Shown piece after piece: positions 8,656 through 17,681 of a stretch of 64,000 bases of DNA. The notes under the pieces were generated by a model that did no database searches, was not told the DNA's origin, and worked only from the letters and a program-made list of their open reading frames with translations. Source of the DNA: Aldersonia sp. NBC_00410 (GTDB lineage Bacteria; Actinomycetota; Actinomycetes; Mycobacteriales; Mycobacteriaceae). The position numbers and the translations under genes were made by a program. Numbering within the stretch: position 1 is the stretch's first letter; every line of letters begins with the position of its first letter. Location: the NCBI RefSeq assembly GCF_026342035.1, contig NZ_JAPENM010000002.1, forward strand, positions 62,001 to 126,000, in the 5' to 3' direction.

Positions 8656-11010
8656 ATGGCGATCGGTGTCGGCGAATATGAAGTTACCGGGGCGACGGTC
8701 GGAGGAGTTGGTCCGCTTTCGGATCCAGTGCATATTGAGTTCAATGCCGGCGTTTCCGCTCTGTACGGGCTCAACGGGGCCGGAAAGTCATGGATCCTCA
8801 GCCAGATCAACAGTGCAGCAACCGGCGTTCTTCGCGACGGGGGCTACGCGTTCCTCCATATTCGCGTTCTCGACCCGCAGGCGTCACCAACGAGTTTTCC
8901 TCTCGGCCAGGTCGTCGCCGGACTACGGAAAACCATCGCCAAGCAACACGGCCAACTCGGATCGTGGGTCGACAACATGACCGACGAGCATGAACTAATC
9001 GAGGCAGATCCCGAGTGGGACACCCGCAGCGAAACTGAACAAGAGAATATGTTGGCCGAGCTTCGGATCAACAAGAAAATGGGCTTCGAACCATTCGGTG
9101 AAAAGCTTAAATCCACCGTCGAAATATTGCTCACCACTATGGAAGTGGACACTTCCGCGGAAGGCGCCTATTTTGAGGCAGCCAGCCAAGGCCGTCTATC
9201 ACTGCAGGCAACAGGTTCCCGCGACAAACCCTCGTGGCGAGTATGGCTTTCCGGAGTAGCCCACGAGGGGGAAGAATGGCAGAAGATGCTGCGAGAGGTT
9301 AGCAACCTCGAATATGAAGCAGATGACGACCCAATAGCTCCAGACCTTCCAGCACACAAACGTCACCTACCCCGTGACGGCTCCATACGGCCAAGCGATT
9401 TCACGCACCAGATCGCGTACGGATATGTAAGCCAAGAGCTCCTGTATTCCTTCTTTCAGCCGAGCCGACTTACGCGATCCAAAGGCGGACCCCGTAATCC
9501 TGCGCACTCGCTTTGGCCCGACTGGTTGCAGATTCCCGCGATTGTCGTTGTCGATGAAATCAATTTTGCTTTGCTACATCAGCTAGGTAAGGACGAAAAG
9601 GAATACGACGAAGAGACCCTCGACTATGCGCTCAGACGATTCCCGAATGCACTCCATGATTCATATTCCAAAGGTAAAGACTCGATCCTGATCGATCATA
9701 CCTACCTGGAGTATGTGGAGGCTGCTCCCGTCAGCGCCACAAACGCCGACACCACTGAGTTTCACCCAACGATGCTATCCCTGGTCAACGAGATCGAGCG
9801 CCGCACGAACGGCGTCTTCCAGGACATGATCGACCGCGCGCCCGAACTGAGATACGAACTTGGGAACGTTGACAGCTGGTTTCGAGGGCGGCGGCCGCGA
9901 TGGTTGTTCAACGCCCGCGGAAACTGGCTCCCGCTCGACAATCTCTCCTCTGCTCAACTGAGGTGGGCCCAACTTGCGGTCCGCGTCGCAACCTCTTACT
10001 CGGGAAACCTATTCCTCTGCGACGAACCCGAAAGAGGACTTCACAAGCATGCCGAGCGGCGCATCCCGACGGGCCTCGCGGCGCTCGCTGCACGCGAGGA
10101 CGTCGCGGTACTCGTGGCCACCCACTCAACGCACATGCTCGCCGACTCACAAGTGACACCCTTACACGTACATCAAAGAGGTAGTGGGGCAACAGCGGTC
10201 AAACCGCTTTCGCTGAGCATGGTCGACAGACTCTCAGCAGAAGTCAGTAGCACCGAACTTGGCGTGGCGGTTGCAGATCTGTTCTCCCTCCTGCGGATTG
10301 CAGTCGTTGTTGAAGGCCGCCACGACGAGCTCGTCTTCAGCAATCTACTCAGGGACCAACTCGACCATGCGCCCGCCACGATACTACCGATGCACGGCGC
10401 CAAATCGGCGGTATCGCTCGCCGAAGCAAGGCTGCTGTTCGACGGAACGGATGCCGACATAATTTTGGTCCTAGACAACCTCCGAAACGATCGGATTAAT
10501 CGTGACTGGCAGCGGATCATCGACTTCGTGCAGGTGGGTGAACTCGACCAGGCACGTTCGGCCGTGGATACCTTAAAGGACGGCGGGAAGACCGCGGAAG
10601 CACTATTCCTTCACCAACTAGCGTTGCGGGCCCTCGAAACTGGGCGGCTCGATCGGATACACGTCTTTGGGCTGAGTCAGCCTGACGTGATCTGTTACCT
10701 GCCCGTAGATCGGATTCTCGCGCGAACGAACAAGGATTGGCCGAATCTGACTGCCGCATGGAAGAGGGAATCAGCAGGTTTCAAGAATGGTCCCGTCGAC
10801 ATCAAGAAATGGCTGGTCGGGCGCAAGTTGATTAGCAGCGACCACAACCAATTGACCCAAGCGATCGAGGATGCCGCTATCAGCACTCGCAAGGCACAGA
10901 CCCCGCTTCACCCGGATCTGTGCGTATTAGGTGATCTGATTCGCGCATTGGGCCAGCACTCGCAGGTTGACAGCCCATGGCGGTGTGATCCCCCGTGGGC
11001 ACGCGCCTAG
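8656..11010 (+). CDS. OLD-type AAA ATPase with C-terminal TOPRIM domain
   Basis: 784 residues from the ATG at 8656; the longer open frame upstream is IS debris read in reverse. Walker A GLNGAGKSW is at about 38-46. A large insertion follows, then the ABC-type signature LSSAQLRWAQLA (about 429), Walker B LFLCDEPERG (about 451) and the H-loop VLVATHSTHM (about 485). C-terminal to this lies VVVEGRHDELVF (about 550) and DADIILVLDN (about 598), matching the TOPRIM glutamate and aspartate motifs of OLD-family nucleases. OLD proteins are ATP-dependent nucleases used in phage defence, alone or with a partner. No UvrD-like helicase (Gabija GajB) or reverse transcriptase lies beside it. Moderate GC and flanking IS and repeat sequences suggest acquisition. 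Confidence 0.7.
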   Translation: MAIGVGEYEVTGATVGGVGPLSDPVHIEFNAGVSALYGLNGAGKSWILSQINSAATGVLRDGGYAFLHIRVLDPQASPTSFPLGQVVAGLRKTIAKQHGQLGSWVDNMTDEHELIEADPEWDTRSETEQENMLAELRINKKMGFEPFGEKLKSTVEILLTTMEVDTSAEGAYFEAASQGRLSLQATGSRDKPSWRVWLSGVAHEGEEWQKMLREVSNLEYEADDDPIAPDLPAHKRHLPRDGSIRPSDFTHQIAYGYVSQELLYSFFQPSRLTRSKGGPRNPAHSLWPDWLQIPAIVVVDEINFALLHQLGKDEKEYDEETLDYALRRFPNALHDSYSKGKDSILIDHTYLEYVEAAPVSATNADTTEFHPTMLSLVNEIERRTNGVFQDMIDRAPELRYELGNVDSWFRGRRPRWLFNARGNWLPLDNLSSAQLRWAQLAVRVATSYSGNLFLCDEPERGLHKHAERRIPTGLAALAAREDVAVLVATHSTHMLADSQVTPLHVHQRGSGATAVKPLSLSMVDRLSAEVSSTELGVAVADLFSLLRIAVVVEGRHDELVFSNLLRDQLDHAPATILPMHGAKSAVSLAEARLLFDGTDADIILVLDNLRNDRINRDWQRIIDFVQVGELDQARSAVDTLKDGGKTAEALFLHQLALRALETGRLDRIHVFGLSQPDVICYLPVDRILARTNKDWPNLTAAWKRESAGFKNGPVDIKKWLVGRKLISSDHNQLTQAIEDAAISTRKAQTPLHPDLCVLGDLIRALGQHSQVDSPWRCDPPWARA

Positions 11011-11506
11011 CCGAGGAGACGCACGCGCCTGCGGTTCAGATAGTGCTGCGGCATTCCGCCGGAGACGAACAGGCCATACTCACCCGCCTGCGGTAGTACT
11101 GCGATGCCGGCGTCACCGACCTCGCTGCGCGCGTCGTGCAGCTCGGTGCGAACGCGACCGCTCGTACTGCATCGCGGTTGAGGACCCAGGAGCTCCTCGC
11201 CACGATCAGCAGCAACCTCCGAGATCGGGTCGGGTTCCTAAGTCCGCATCCTCACTGCGGTTTCGGCGCAGCGAGGTCGTTGGGAGAAGACAGAAACAGT
11301 TCGACCGTTCTGCCGGCTCAACCCGCCAAAGTCGCGGCGCCGGGGAAATTTGCGGACCGAAATCGGCTACAGTCCATCGAGGCCTTGGGCCTCGCTCATC
11401 GAACGGCGCAGGAGGCAACAACATCCGCGCCGATCTAGTCAATAGCCTTGCAGCGTCGGCTTCCGCGTATCGGCCTTCGCCCTGGGGCCGCAGGGCTCGC
11501 TCGGCG
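11011..11506. other. no recognisable gene
   Basis: Between the ATPase-TOPRIM stop codon and repeat unit 2 I see no credible coding region, tRNA or clear terminator. Both strands have short frames with arginine-rich, non-native composition. Confidence 0.4.
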
Positions 11507-12320
11507 GAAGGCGAACGGCACGCGGTGCCACGGTGTTCGGTGCCAGTCGAATCACCCAGGCGGAACGTCATCGGAGGCAGTAGGGTAGCCGCGTCCGGCG
11601 TCCACTCCGGTTCGGGCGCTGACCTGCACCTTTCTGGCGAAGTGGGACGGCCGTGCGGGCACCGCATGACCTTCCGTCACCGGAGCGGAAGGTCACACCG
11701 CGCTGACGTACCGTACCGAGCGCTACCGCGCGCATCGGAGACCCGCCCCGCGTGCCCACGGCACGGCGCGAACGCGCGTTCGGATCAGCACCCCCACACC
11801 GCCAGTAAAGACCTGAATCCGCGAATCACGCTGAACAGAAAGCTATTTCACCTGAACGAGACGGTCCCCGGTTCGATACTGATGACCACGACGACACCCC
11901 GACCCGCGCGCGTGCCCAGCCGGCCGTTCCCGCCATCGATGCACCACAACGACCGCGATCGACGAAGACTCGCCAGGAGGATCTGTCCGGATATGGCCAA
12001 ATAGAGACCACTATTGTCTGACAACTCTGGAAATAATCTTGGTCACAACGTCCTGAGCAGCAGTTTTGTGGTGGTCCCGGCTGGGATCGAACCAGCGACC
12101 TTCCGCGTGTGAAATGGACACGACCCCAAGTCATTTCGAAACTACCAGGTCAGCACGGCGCAACTCCCCCCACTGGTCAACCTGGACCAGTCCGTCCGAC
12201 CCGTTGGCCCGATGCTCGCCACATGGACACTTTGACCAACACCGTGATCGGGTGACATGCCTGCCCAACACCGCATGCCGCGGCCGAACCGGGGTCCACC
12301 GTGAAGCTGAATCGGGAACT
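11507..12320. repeat. tRNA-Val-bearing repeat unit 2
   Basis: The tRNA-Val(CAC) 3' half is at 12072-12113 (minus strand). The left arm holds the CGGTGCCAGTCGAATCACCC region, the hairpin GACCTTCCG...CGGAAGGTC at 11667-11696, and a long stretch from about 11800 to 12060 that is also found before the core of unit 4 (40.43-40.69 kb). Its right arm is shorter and more diverged than those of units 1, 3, 4 and 6. The left end of the 9.5-kb duplication lies at the hairpin. Confidence 0.8.
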
Positions 12321-12441
12321 GGTAGCGCTGCGAAACATGCTGCGCCGGCCGGTGTTCCGGTTCTGGCCGCACCCTGCATCGTGGTCCGGTCGGACCGTGG
12401 TGATCGAACAGGCGTGGCCCCCGACTGGACTGACGGTGTGG

Positions 12442-13068
12442 CTACCCGCCGCGGTCGGGGTCGGGTGCACCGCTGCTCCGGTGGTCTTCGACGCGGGCGA
12501 GGGCGGCACGGATGTAGGGTTCGCGCTGCGGGTGGGCGCGGGCGTTCGGTGAGTCCGGGCCGTGCCGGTCGAGCATGTCGCGCAACCCCTGATCGACGGT
12601 CACGGTCTGCCCGTGCGGGCCGGAGGTTTGATCGGCAATCGTCAACGCATCGGTGAGCGCGTCCTGCACGAATCCGAACTCGGCCAGTTCCGCATCGAAC
12701 CCGCGGACCGCGGCCACGAACCGTGCCCCGGAGTGGTGCGCCACCAGTTCACAGACCAGTGGCGGCCAACCGCGGGCGCGGAGGTAGCGGGCGCCATTGA
12801 TCGGGTGGAACCCGATGTCCTTCAGATCCTGGGCGTAGCCGAGGTCGTGCAGCCACGCCGTCGCCACCAGGGTGTCGCGGTCGCCGACATCGACCGTGCC
12901 CGACAGTGCGACCGCACGTGCGGCCACCCCGCTGATGTGCTCCACCCGCGCGGGATCGTCCACCAGCAGCCGCCGCGTCAACGCCTGTGCGCCCGGCACC
13001 AACGACGACGGCTTCGCCTGATCGACCACCCTGCCAACCTCCTCCTCACGCGACCAGGACCGGATCAC
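12442..13068 (-). CDS. HD-domain phosphohydrolase-like protein, copy 1
   Basis: 208 residues, GTG start at 13068. The HD-domain metal motif is spread as RVEHISGVAARA, TAWLHDLGYAQ (the HD pair), GFHPINGARYLR and ELVAHHSGA, as in HDIG/HDOD-type and RelA-SpoT-like phosphohydrolases. Such proteins hydrolyse nucleotides or cyclic nucleotides; the substrate is unknown. Single gene reading toward repeat unit 2. The downstream end is within about 120 bp of that unit. An almost identical copy is at 43248-43874. Confidence 0.75.
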   Translation of the reverse strand: MIRSWSREEEVGRVVDQAKPSSLVPGAQALTRRLLVDDPARVEHISGVAARAVALSGTVDVGDRDTLVATAWLHDLGYAQDLKDIGFHPINGARYLRARGWPPLVCELVAHHSGARFVAAVRGFDAELAEFGFVQDALTDALTIADQTSGPHGQTVTVDQGLRDMLDRHGPDSPNARAHPQREPYIRAALARVEDHRSSGAPDPDRGG

Positions 13069-13284
13069 CGGCCGATCCGGACGGAACCGACACCCCAGCT
13101 TCTCAGCACGAACCCCCGAGCGGCACTTCTCAGGGCACGATCGCCCACCCGTGCGGTAACAGTGCGCGAGAATCCTGAGCGAATTCCTGCATGGGTGTCG
13201 TTCGACGCCCGTCCCTCGGGGTTAGCGATGCAGGCGCGGGTGCGCCGCCTTCAAAAGTAGGCGGGACCTATCTCGGCTGCGGAA

Positions 13285-13598
13285 CCGCGCGAGCTACGCG
13301 GCGGCCCAGCGTTCCAGCAGCAGCGATCCGACATCACGGACCGCGGCCTGCAAGCTGCACATGGTCTCCACGTAAGAGCAGAAGCCCTGCCACGGATCGG
13401 GGTGTTTCAGCGCGCGTTTCGCAGCGTCGGCGTACTCGGCCACCTTCTCGCGCAGGCCGCGCCGATCAACTTTTTACGGTAGGAAACCGGCGGTACAAGG
13501 TGCCCACTCCGACTCCGGACTCGCGGGCGATGTCCTCGAGCGATGCCGCCAATCCACGTTCGGCGAAGACCCGTTGGGCAGTCTCGGTCCCACTCGAC
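13285..13598 (-). pseudogene. TetR-family regulator fragment, copy 1
   Basis: On the minus strand, ETAQRVFAERGLAASLEDIA followed by RESGVGVGTLYRRFPT is the TetR helix-turn-helix. A frameshift follows near 13475, after which DRRGLREKVAEYADAAKRAL and LLLERWAAA continue the regulator to a stop. The first helix is lost where a tyrosine-recombinase fragment is joined at about 13590. Truncated at both ends and frameshifted, so not functional. Confidence 0.7.
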
Positions 13599-13740
13599 GT
13601 GGTCCAGGCGATCCTCGGTCATGCGGCTTTGAGCTCGACCCGGATCTATACCAACGCGCCCACTGCCCCGCGGCCGGATCAACACCTGCAGCGGACGATC
13701 AAGGGCGGGTCGGCGTTCGTCTATCGCGGCATCAGCTTCA
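13578..13740 (+). pseudogene. tyrosine recombinase C-terminal fragment, copy 1
   Basis: The frame VPLDVVQAILGHAALSSTRI followed by YTNA is box II of a tyrosine recombinase: the HxxR-helix-Y pattern LGHxxLSxTxIY with the catalytic histidine and tyrosine. The N-terminal and most of the catalytic domain are missing. It matters as the only integrase trace in a module bounded by tRNA-derived repeats. Confidence 0.75.
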
Positions 13741-13791
13741 TCCTCGTCGCGATGGTCGGCTGGATCGTGTTCCTCATCGTGTACCGGAGAA

Positions 13792-13971
13792 GGCAGGATC
13801 GTACCCGACCCGGCTGCGCGCGCGATCGGCACCGGGTTCGGCAGCGCCTGGTTGCGGGCCGGATCCTCGATCGGACCCATGCTGGTCGGATTCATCGTCA
13901 CCGGCATCGGGATCCAGTACGTGTTCGGCATCGAAACCAAGGGCAAAGTGCTCGAAGAACTCTCACGCTAA
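13792..13971 (+). pseudogene. MFS transporter C-terminal fragment, copy 1
   Basis: YPTRLRAR then, after a frame change, AIGTGFGSAWLRAGSSIGPM, LVGFIVTGIGIQYVFGIETK and GKVLEELSR-stop: the last two helices and tail of a sugar-porter or aromatic-acid MFS protein. The upstream ten helices are missing. Confidence 0.65.
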
Positions 13972-13979
13972 CGACACAG

Positions 13980-14027
13980 CAACAAGCGGTTCCGCACAAG
14001 ACACCCCTTGTGCGGGATCGCTTGTTG
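13980..14027. terminator. long hairpin after MFS fragment, copy 1
   Basis: Two 9-bp stems separated by a 3-nt internal bulge: CAACAAGCG and CCGCACAAG pair with CTTGTGCGG and CGCTTGTTG around a 6-nt loop. It starts 8 bp after the MFS stop codon. No T run, but actinobacterial terminators often lack one. Confidence 0.6.
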
Positions 14028-14142
14028 CCGATCCGACCGGACCGAATTCCACTCGTAGGACCACTAGCGAGCCGGTATTGCAGAACAACAAACGCTTGCG
14101 CGATTGCGTCCCGGATCACTCGATGCCGTAGCCTCCCACGGT

Positions 14143-14161
14143 TTGTCCCTCTCGGGGACAA
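14143..14161 (-). terminator. probable terminator of esterase gene, copy 1
   Basis: TTGTCCC and GGGACAA form a 7-bp stem with a 5-nt loop, about 45 bp beyond the esterase stop codon in its direction of transcription. Confidence 0.45.
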
Positions 14162-14203
14162 TGGTTCCCCGGCCGTTCCGGATCATGTCATGACATCGGT
14201 TCT

Positions 14204-15163
14204 CTACTGTGTCATTTCCTGCTGCCGCGATCGGTCGGTGAACCGTGCGATGAGGAAGTCGGTGATGGTTGTGTGCATTTCGGAGCTGCGCGGAACTGCC
14301 CCGGACATCCAGTAGACGCCGTGCACTAGCCCGTCGAATCGGATGATGTCGGTCTGTACGCCGGCGTTCACGAGCTGCTTGCCGTACGCCTCGGCCTCGT
14401 CGCGGGACACCTCGTATTCGGTGGTGAGGACGAGGGCGGGTGGTAACCCTGCCAGCGAAGGAGCCTTCGAGGGTGTCGCGTGAGGATTGTCGGCATCCTG
14501 CGGAGAGGAAAGGTACTGCTGCCAGAACCAATCGAGGCCGGCGGCGGTAATGACGTAGCCCTCCTCGCACTCATACCTGGACGGCAACTTCGCCGTCGAA
14601 TCGATGACCGGGTACGTCAGCACTTGGGCGACTAGGTGCGGTCCGCCCTCGTCCCTGGCGCGCTGGGCGGCGACTGCGGCGAGGTTGCCGCCGGCACTAT
14701 CACCCTGAACTGCTATACGGTTCGCGTCCCCACCGAAGTCGGTCGCATTGTTGGCGACCCATTGCAGCGCGGCGAAGGTGTCATCGGTTGCGGCCGGAAA
14801 TTTGTGTTCAGGTGCAAGCCGGTAGCTCGCGGCGGCGACGATGGCTGCGGCGTCGTTGGCCAACGCGCGGCACGGCTCGTCCACCACACCGAGCCCACCG
14901 GCGATGAAGCCGCCGCCGTGGAAGTAGACGACGATCGGCAACGGGCCGGGGGCATCGGGGATGTACAACCTGATGTGCTGGTCACCGTCGGGGCCGGGGT
15001 AGGTCGTGTCGACGACTTTTGCTACCTCGCGGGCCGGGGCCTGTAGATCGGTGAAGGTGGCCACGAGGTCGCGGGCTTCGCTGACACTCATCTGCTCGAA
15101 CGAGCGCACGCGTTGCGCGTTCAACCCGTTGATCAAGTCCTGTACTGCGGCGTCGACTGGCAT
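14204..15163 (-). CDS. HSL-family alpha/beta hydrolase (esterase), copy 1
   Basis: 319 residues. The hormone-sensitive-lipase family motif YFHGGGFIAGG gives the oxyanion hole and GDSAGG the serine nucleophile. The acid lies in the DxxRDEAEAYG segment and the histidine in DGLVHGVYWM. The ATG at 15163 has GAGGAGG in front. The BVMO gene upstream ends 130 bp away on the same strand, so this is the expected second step: hydrolysis of the ester made by the BVMO. Well-known parallels are the acetone (acmAB) and cyclopentanone pathways. The substrate ketone here is unknown. Identical copy at 45010-45969. Confidence 0.85.
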   Translation of the reverse strand: MPVDAAVQDLINGLNAQRVRSFEQMSVSEARDLVATFTDLQAPAREVAKVVDTTYPGPDGDQHIRLYIPDAPGPLPIVVYFHGGGFIAGGLGVVDEPCRALANDAAAIVAAASYRLAPEHKFPAATDDTFAALQWVANNATDFGGDANRIAVQGDSAGGNLAAVAAQRARDEGGPHLVAQVLTYPVIDSTAKLPSRYECEEGYVITAAGLDWFWQQYLSSPQDADNPHATPSKAPSLAGLPPALVLTTEYEVSRDEAEAYGKQLVNAGVQTDIIRFDGLVHGVYWMSGAVPRSSEMHTTITDFLIARFTDRSRQQEMTQ

Positions 15164-15293
15164 CGGATCCTCCTCGAAGGATGGGGTGACTGGCTGGGCC
15201 GGGGCACTCGGAGGAAGCAAAAGCTGATTGCTCCACCCGAGCGGGCCGGGGTGTCTGTCGCTTCGGTTCTGGCGGGGGGTCGAGCGGGACCTG

Positions 15294-16955
15294 TCAGGCC
15301 TGCGTGGGGGTCAGTTGTCGTGCGACTCCCTCGCACGACAGGGTGAATCCCTCGTAACCCTTGTCGACGACATCGGCGCAGATCTCCCGGTAGGCGGGAG
15401 CGCCGCCGAGGTAGACCAGGCATACACGCGGCTTGCCGGGGATGTTCGCGCCCATCCACCAGGAGTCGGTTCCGGGGAGCAGGGTGGCTTGGGCGAGCTC
15501 GTTCGCGTGGTCGACCCACTTGGTCTCGGCGTCGAGTGTCGGTTCCATGGTGTCGAGACCGTTCCGGCGAAGGTGGTCGATGGCGTCGGCGACGAAGTCG
15601 ACGTGGTCCTCGATGGCCAGCGGCATGTTGTAGAGCACCGAGGGGCTCTGCGGTCCCGTGATGAGGAACAGATTCGGGAACCCGTGAATGGTCAGCCCGA
15701 GGTAGGTGTGCGGCCCGTCCACCCACTTGTCGGACAGCTTGCGACCATCTCGCCCGACGATGCCCATGTCCAACAGCGGCCCGGTCATGGCATCGAATCC
15801 CGTGGCGAGAACGATGACGTCGAAGTCGTAGTCGCCCTCGGCGGTGCGGACACCGTTCTCGGTCACCGCGGTGATCGGCGAACTGGCCACATCGATCAGC
15901 CTCACGTTGTCCCGGTTGTACGTCTCGTAATAGTTGGTTTCGAACGGGGGCCGCTTCGTGCCATACGGGTGGTTCGTCGGCGACAGTTTCTCTGCCACGA
16001 CAGGGTCGCTGACCCGCTCACGGATCCGTTCGCGCACGTAGTTGGAGACGGTGTCGTTGGCGGCCTTGTCGAACAAGACATCCTGAAAGGTGTCGATGAA
16101 GAACCGGAACCCGCCCTCGTCCCAGCATTCGTCGAAGATGCGGCGCCGGGTCTCGGGCGAGACCCCGAGTGCAGAGGGGTGTGCCTGGTCGTACGGGACG
16201 CCGATGAACGAACTTCTCGCCACATCACGCACCGCCGGGTAGTTGGCCTTGACCTGACCGACCCGGACGGGGTCCGACGGGGCGTTCCCGAGCGGGGTGG
16301 CGTAATTGGGGGTGCGCTGGAAGACCGTGAGGTGACCGGCCTGCTTACCTATCTCGGTGATCGCCTGGATTCCGCTCGACCCGGTGCCGATGACGGCGAC
16401 CCGCTTCCCGGTGAAGTCCACGCCCTCATGCGGCCACTTTCCGGTCAAGTAGACCTCGCCCACGAAGGTGTCGATGCCGTCGAACTCCGGATTCTTCGGG
16501 ACCGACAGGTTGCCGGCGCCCGAAATCAGGTAGCGCCCGGTGGAAACGGAGCCGTCCCCACTGCCGACCTGCCAGAGTCCGCGGTCATCGTTCCAGACCG
16601 CCGAGGTGATCCGCGTCGCGAACTCGATGTCATCGCGCAGGTTGAACCGGTCGGCGACGTGGTTCAGGTACGCCAAGATCTCGGGCTGCGAAGCGTACTT
16701 CTCGGACCACTCCCACTCTTGTTCGAGTTCGGCGGAGAACGAATAGGAGTAGTGGATGCTCTCGATGTCGCAGCGTGCGCCCGGGTACCTGTTCCAATAC
16801 CAGGTGCCGCCCAGGTCGTCGCCGGCCTCGAAGACCCGGACGCGCAGTCCCATCTGATCGCGCAGCTTGTGCAGTGCGTACAGCCCAGCGAAGCCGGCAC
16901 CGATGACGATGGCGTCGTAATCGGCGGTCGAGGTAGAGGTCTGCCCGGCAGTCAT
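15294..16955 (-). CDS. Baeyer-Villiger monooxygenase-like flavoprotein, copy 1
   Basis: 553 residues from the ATG at 16955. The FAD site is GAGFAGLYALHKL (about 19-31), followed by GGTWYWNRYPGARCD, typical of class B monooxygenases of the cyclohexanone/steroid type. The NADPH site is VIGTGSSGIQ (about 183). The fingerprint FxGxxxHxxxWP reads FVGEVYLTGKWP, so Leu replaces the usual His. C-terminal ATGFDAMTG is the expected second ATG motif. It inserts one oxygen next to a ketone, giving an ester or lactone, with NADPH and O2. The esterase gene follows, and the LuxR-type regulator is divergent beyond an IS3 remnant. Same sequence at 46100-47761. Confidence 0.85.
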   Translation of the reverse strand: MTAGQTSTSTADYDAIVIGAGFAGLYALHKLRDQMGLRVRVFEAGDDLGGTWYWNRYPGARCDIESIHYSYSFSAELEQEWEWSEKYASQPEILAYLNHVADRFNLRDDIEFATRITSAVWNDDRGLWQVGSGDGSVSTGRYLISGAGNLSVPKNPEFDGIDTFVGEVYLTGKWPHEGVDFTGKRVAVIGTGSSGIQAITEIGKQAGHLTVFQRTPNYATPLGNAPSDPVRVGQVKANYPAVRDVARSSFIGVPYDQAHPSALGVSPETRRRIFDECWDEGGFRFFIDTFQDVLFDKAANDTVSNYVRERIRERVSDPVVAEKLSPTNHPYGTKRPPFETNYYETYNRDNVRLIDVASSPITAVTENGVRTAEGDYDFDVIVLATGFDAMTGPLLDMGIVGRDGRKLSDKWVDGPHTYLGLTIHGFPNLFLITGPQSPSVLYNMPLAIEDHVDFVADAIDHLRRNGLDTMEPTLDAETKWVDHANELAQATLLPGTDSWWMGANIPGKPRVCLVYLGGAPAYREICADVVDKGYEGFTLSCEGVARQLTPTQA

Positions 16956-17181
16956 GACGGTCCTTCCGTTGGGCCACCGAAGATCTGGGCGGCGAATGTG
17001 TCGCACCTAGGGCGGTGGGGGTGTCATCAAGCATTGCGTCGTCCACCCCGGTACCGCGCGGGGGAGATCACCCCACCGACTACCTGTGTTTCTGGTCCAT
17101 CGAATCCGGACATTGCAGCGCACCGGTGTGAACAGCACTGGATCCGCTGAGAGACTCTCATCACCCGTGAAGGATGAGAGC

Positions 17182-17593
17182 ATGGCAACACAGCGGAAGT
17201 GTCCACAGGAGTTGAGGGAGCCGGCAACACGGATCGCCGTCGAGGCGCGGCGGGATCCGACGACGAAACCGGGCGTGCACGATTCCGAATTCCGTTCACT
17301 GCGAATGGTTTGGTTCACCACACGCGCTGGAAGTCGGTACACGTCGATTGTGTTCACCGAGGCATTGCGTCACTCGGGGGATCGCCGGCCCGATCGGACC
17401 GTCGGGTATGCGTTCGGCACTGCCTCATGGAATCAGCTGTGGGACTGTACAAAACCGAGCTCATCGACGTCGGACAAGCTGGAGCGGGCGGGCCGACCTC
17501 ACGCGAGACCGCGTCGTGGGTCGCCTGGTTTGGATATGCGACTGCACTCGGCGACCGACTCCCTGCCGCCAGTCGAGTACGGGCAGCGCTAAC
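17182..17593 (+). pseudogene. IS3-family element remnant (orfA start, orfB end), copy 1
   Basis: MATQRKCPQELREPATRIAV then EARRDPTTKPG is the start of an IS3 orfA. Farther on, in shifting frames, come SRYTSIVFTEAL, MESAVGLYKTELID, RETASWVAWF and LPPVEYGQR, all from the C-terminal half of an IS3 orfB integrase. The middle is deleted and frames are broken. The remnant fills the space between BVMO and regulator genes, so their promoters must lie at its edges. CTCTCAT and ATGAGAG form an inverted repeat at 17155-17180 just before it. Confidence 0.7.
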
Positions 17594-17681
17594 ATCAGCG
17601 GGTCACCTCGGTCGAGGTGGCGGTAGCCGAGAGACTCCGGCAAACCCCCGGCCGTTCAGTGCAAGAAACGAGCTGATTGCC

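Noticed and set aside
15228-17150. 640-codon open frame on the plus strand
   Set aside because: It is the antisense of the BVMO gene; the minus-strand protein has all expected flavoprotein motifs.
17199-17681. N-terminal extension of the LuxR-type regulator
   Set aside because: The open stretch covers frames of a decayed IS3 element; ATPase homology begins just after the ATG at 17682.
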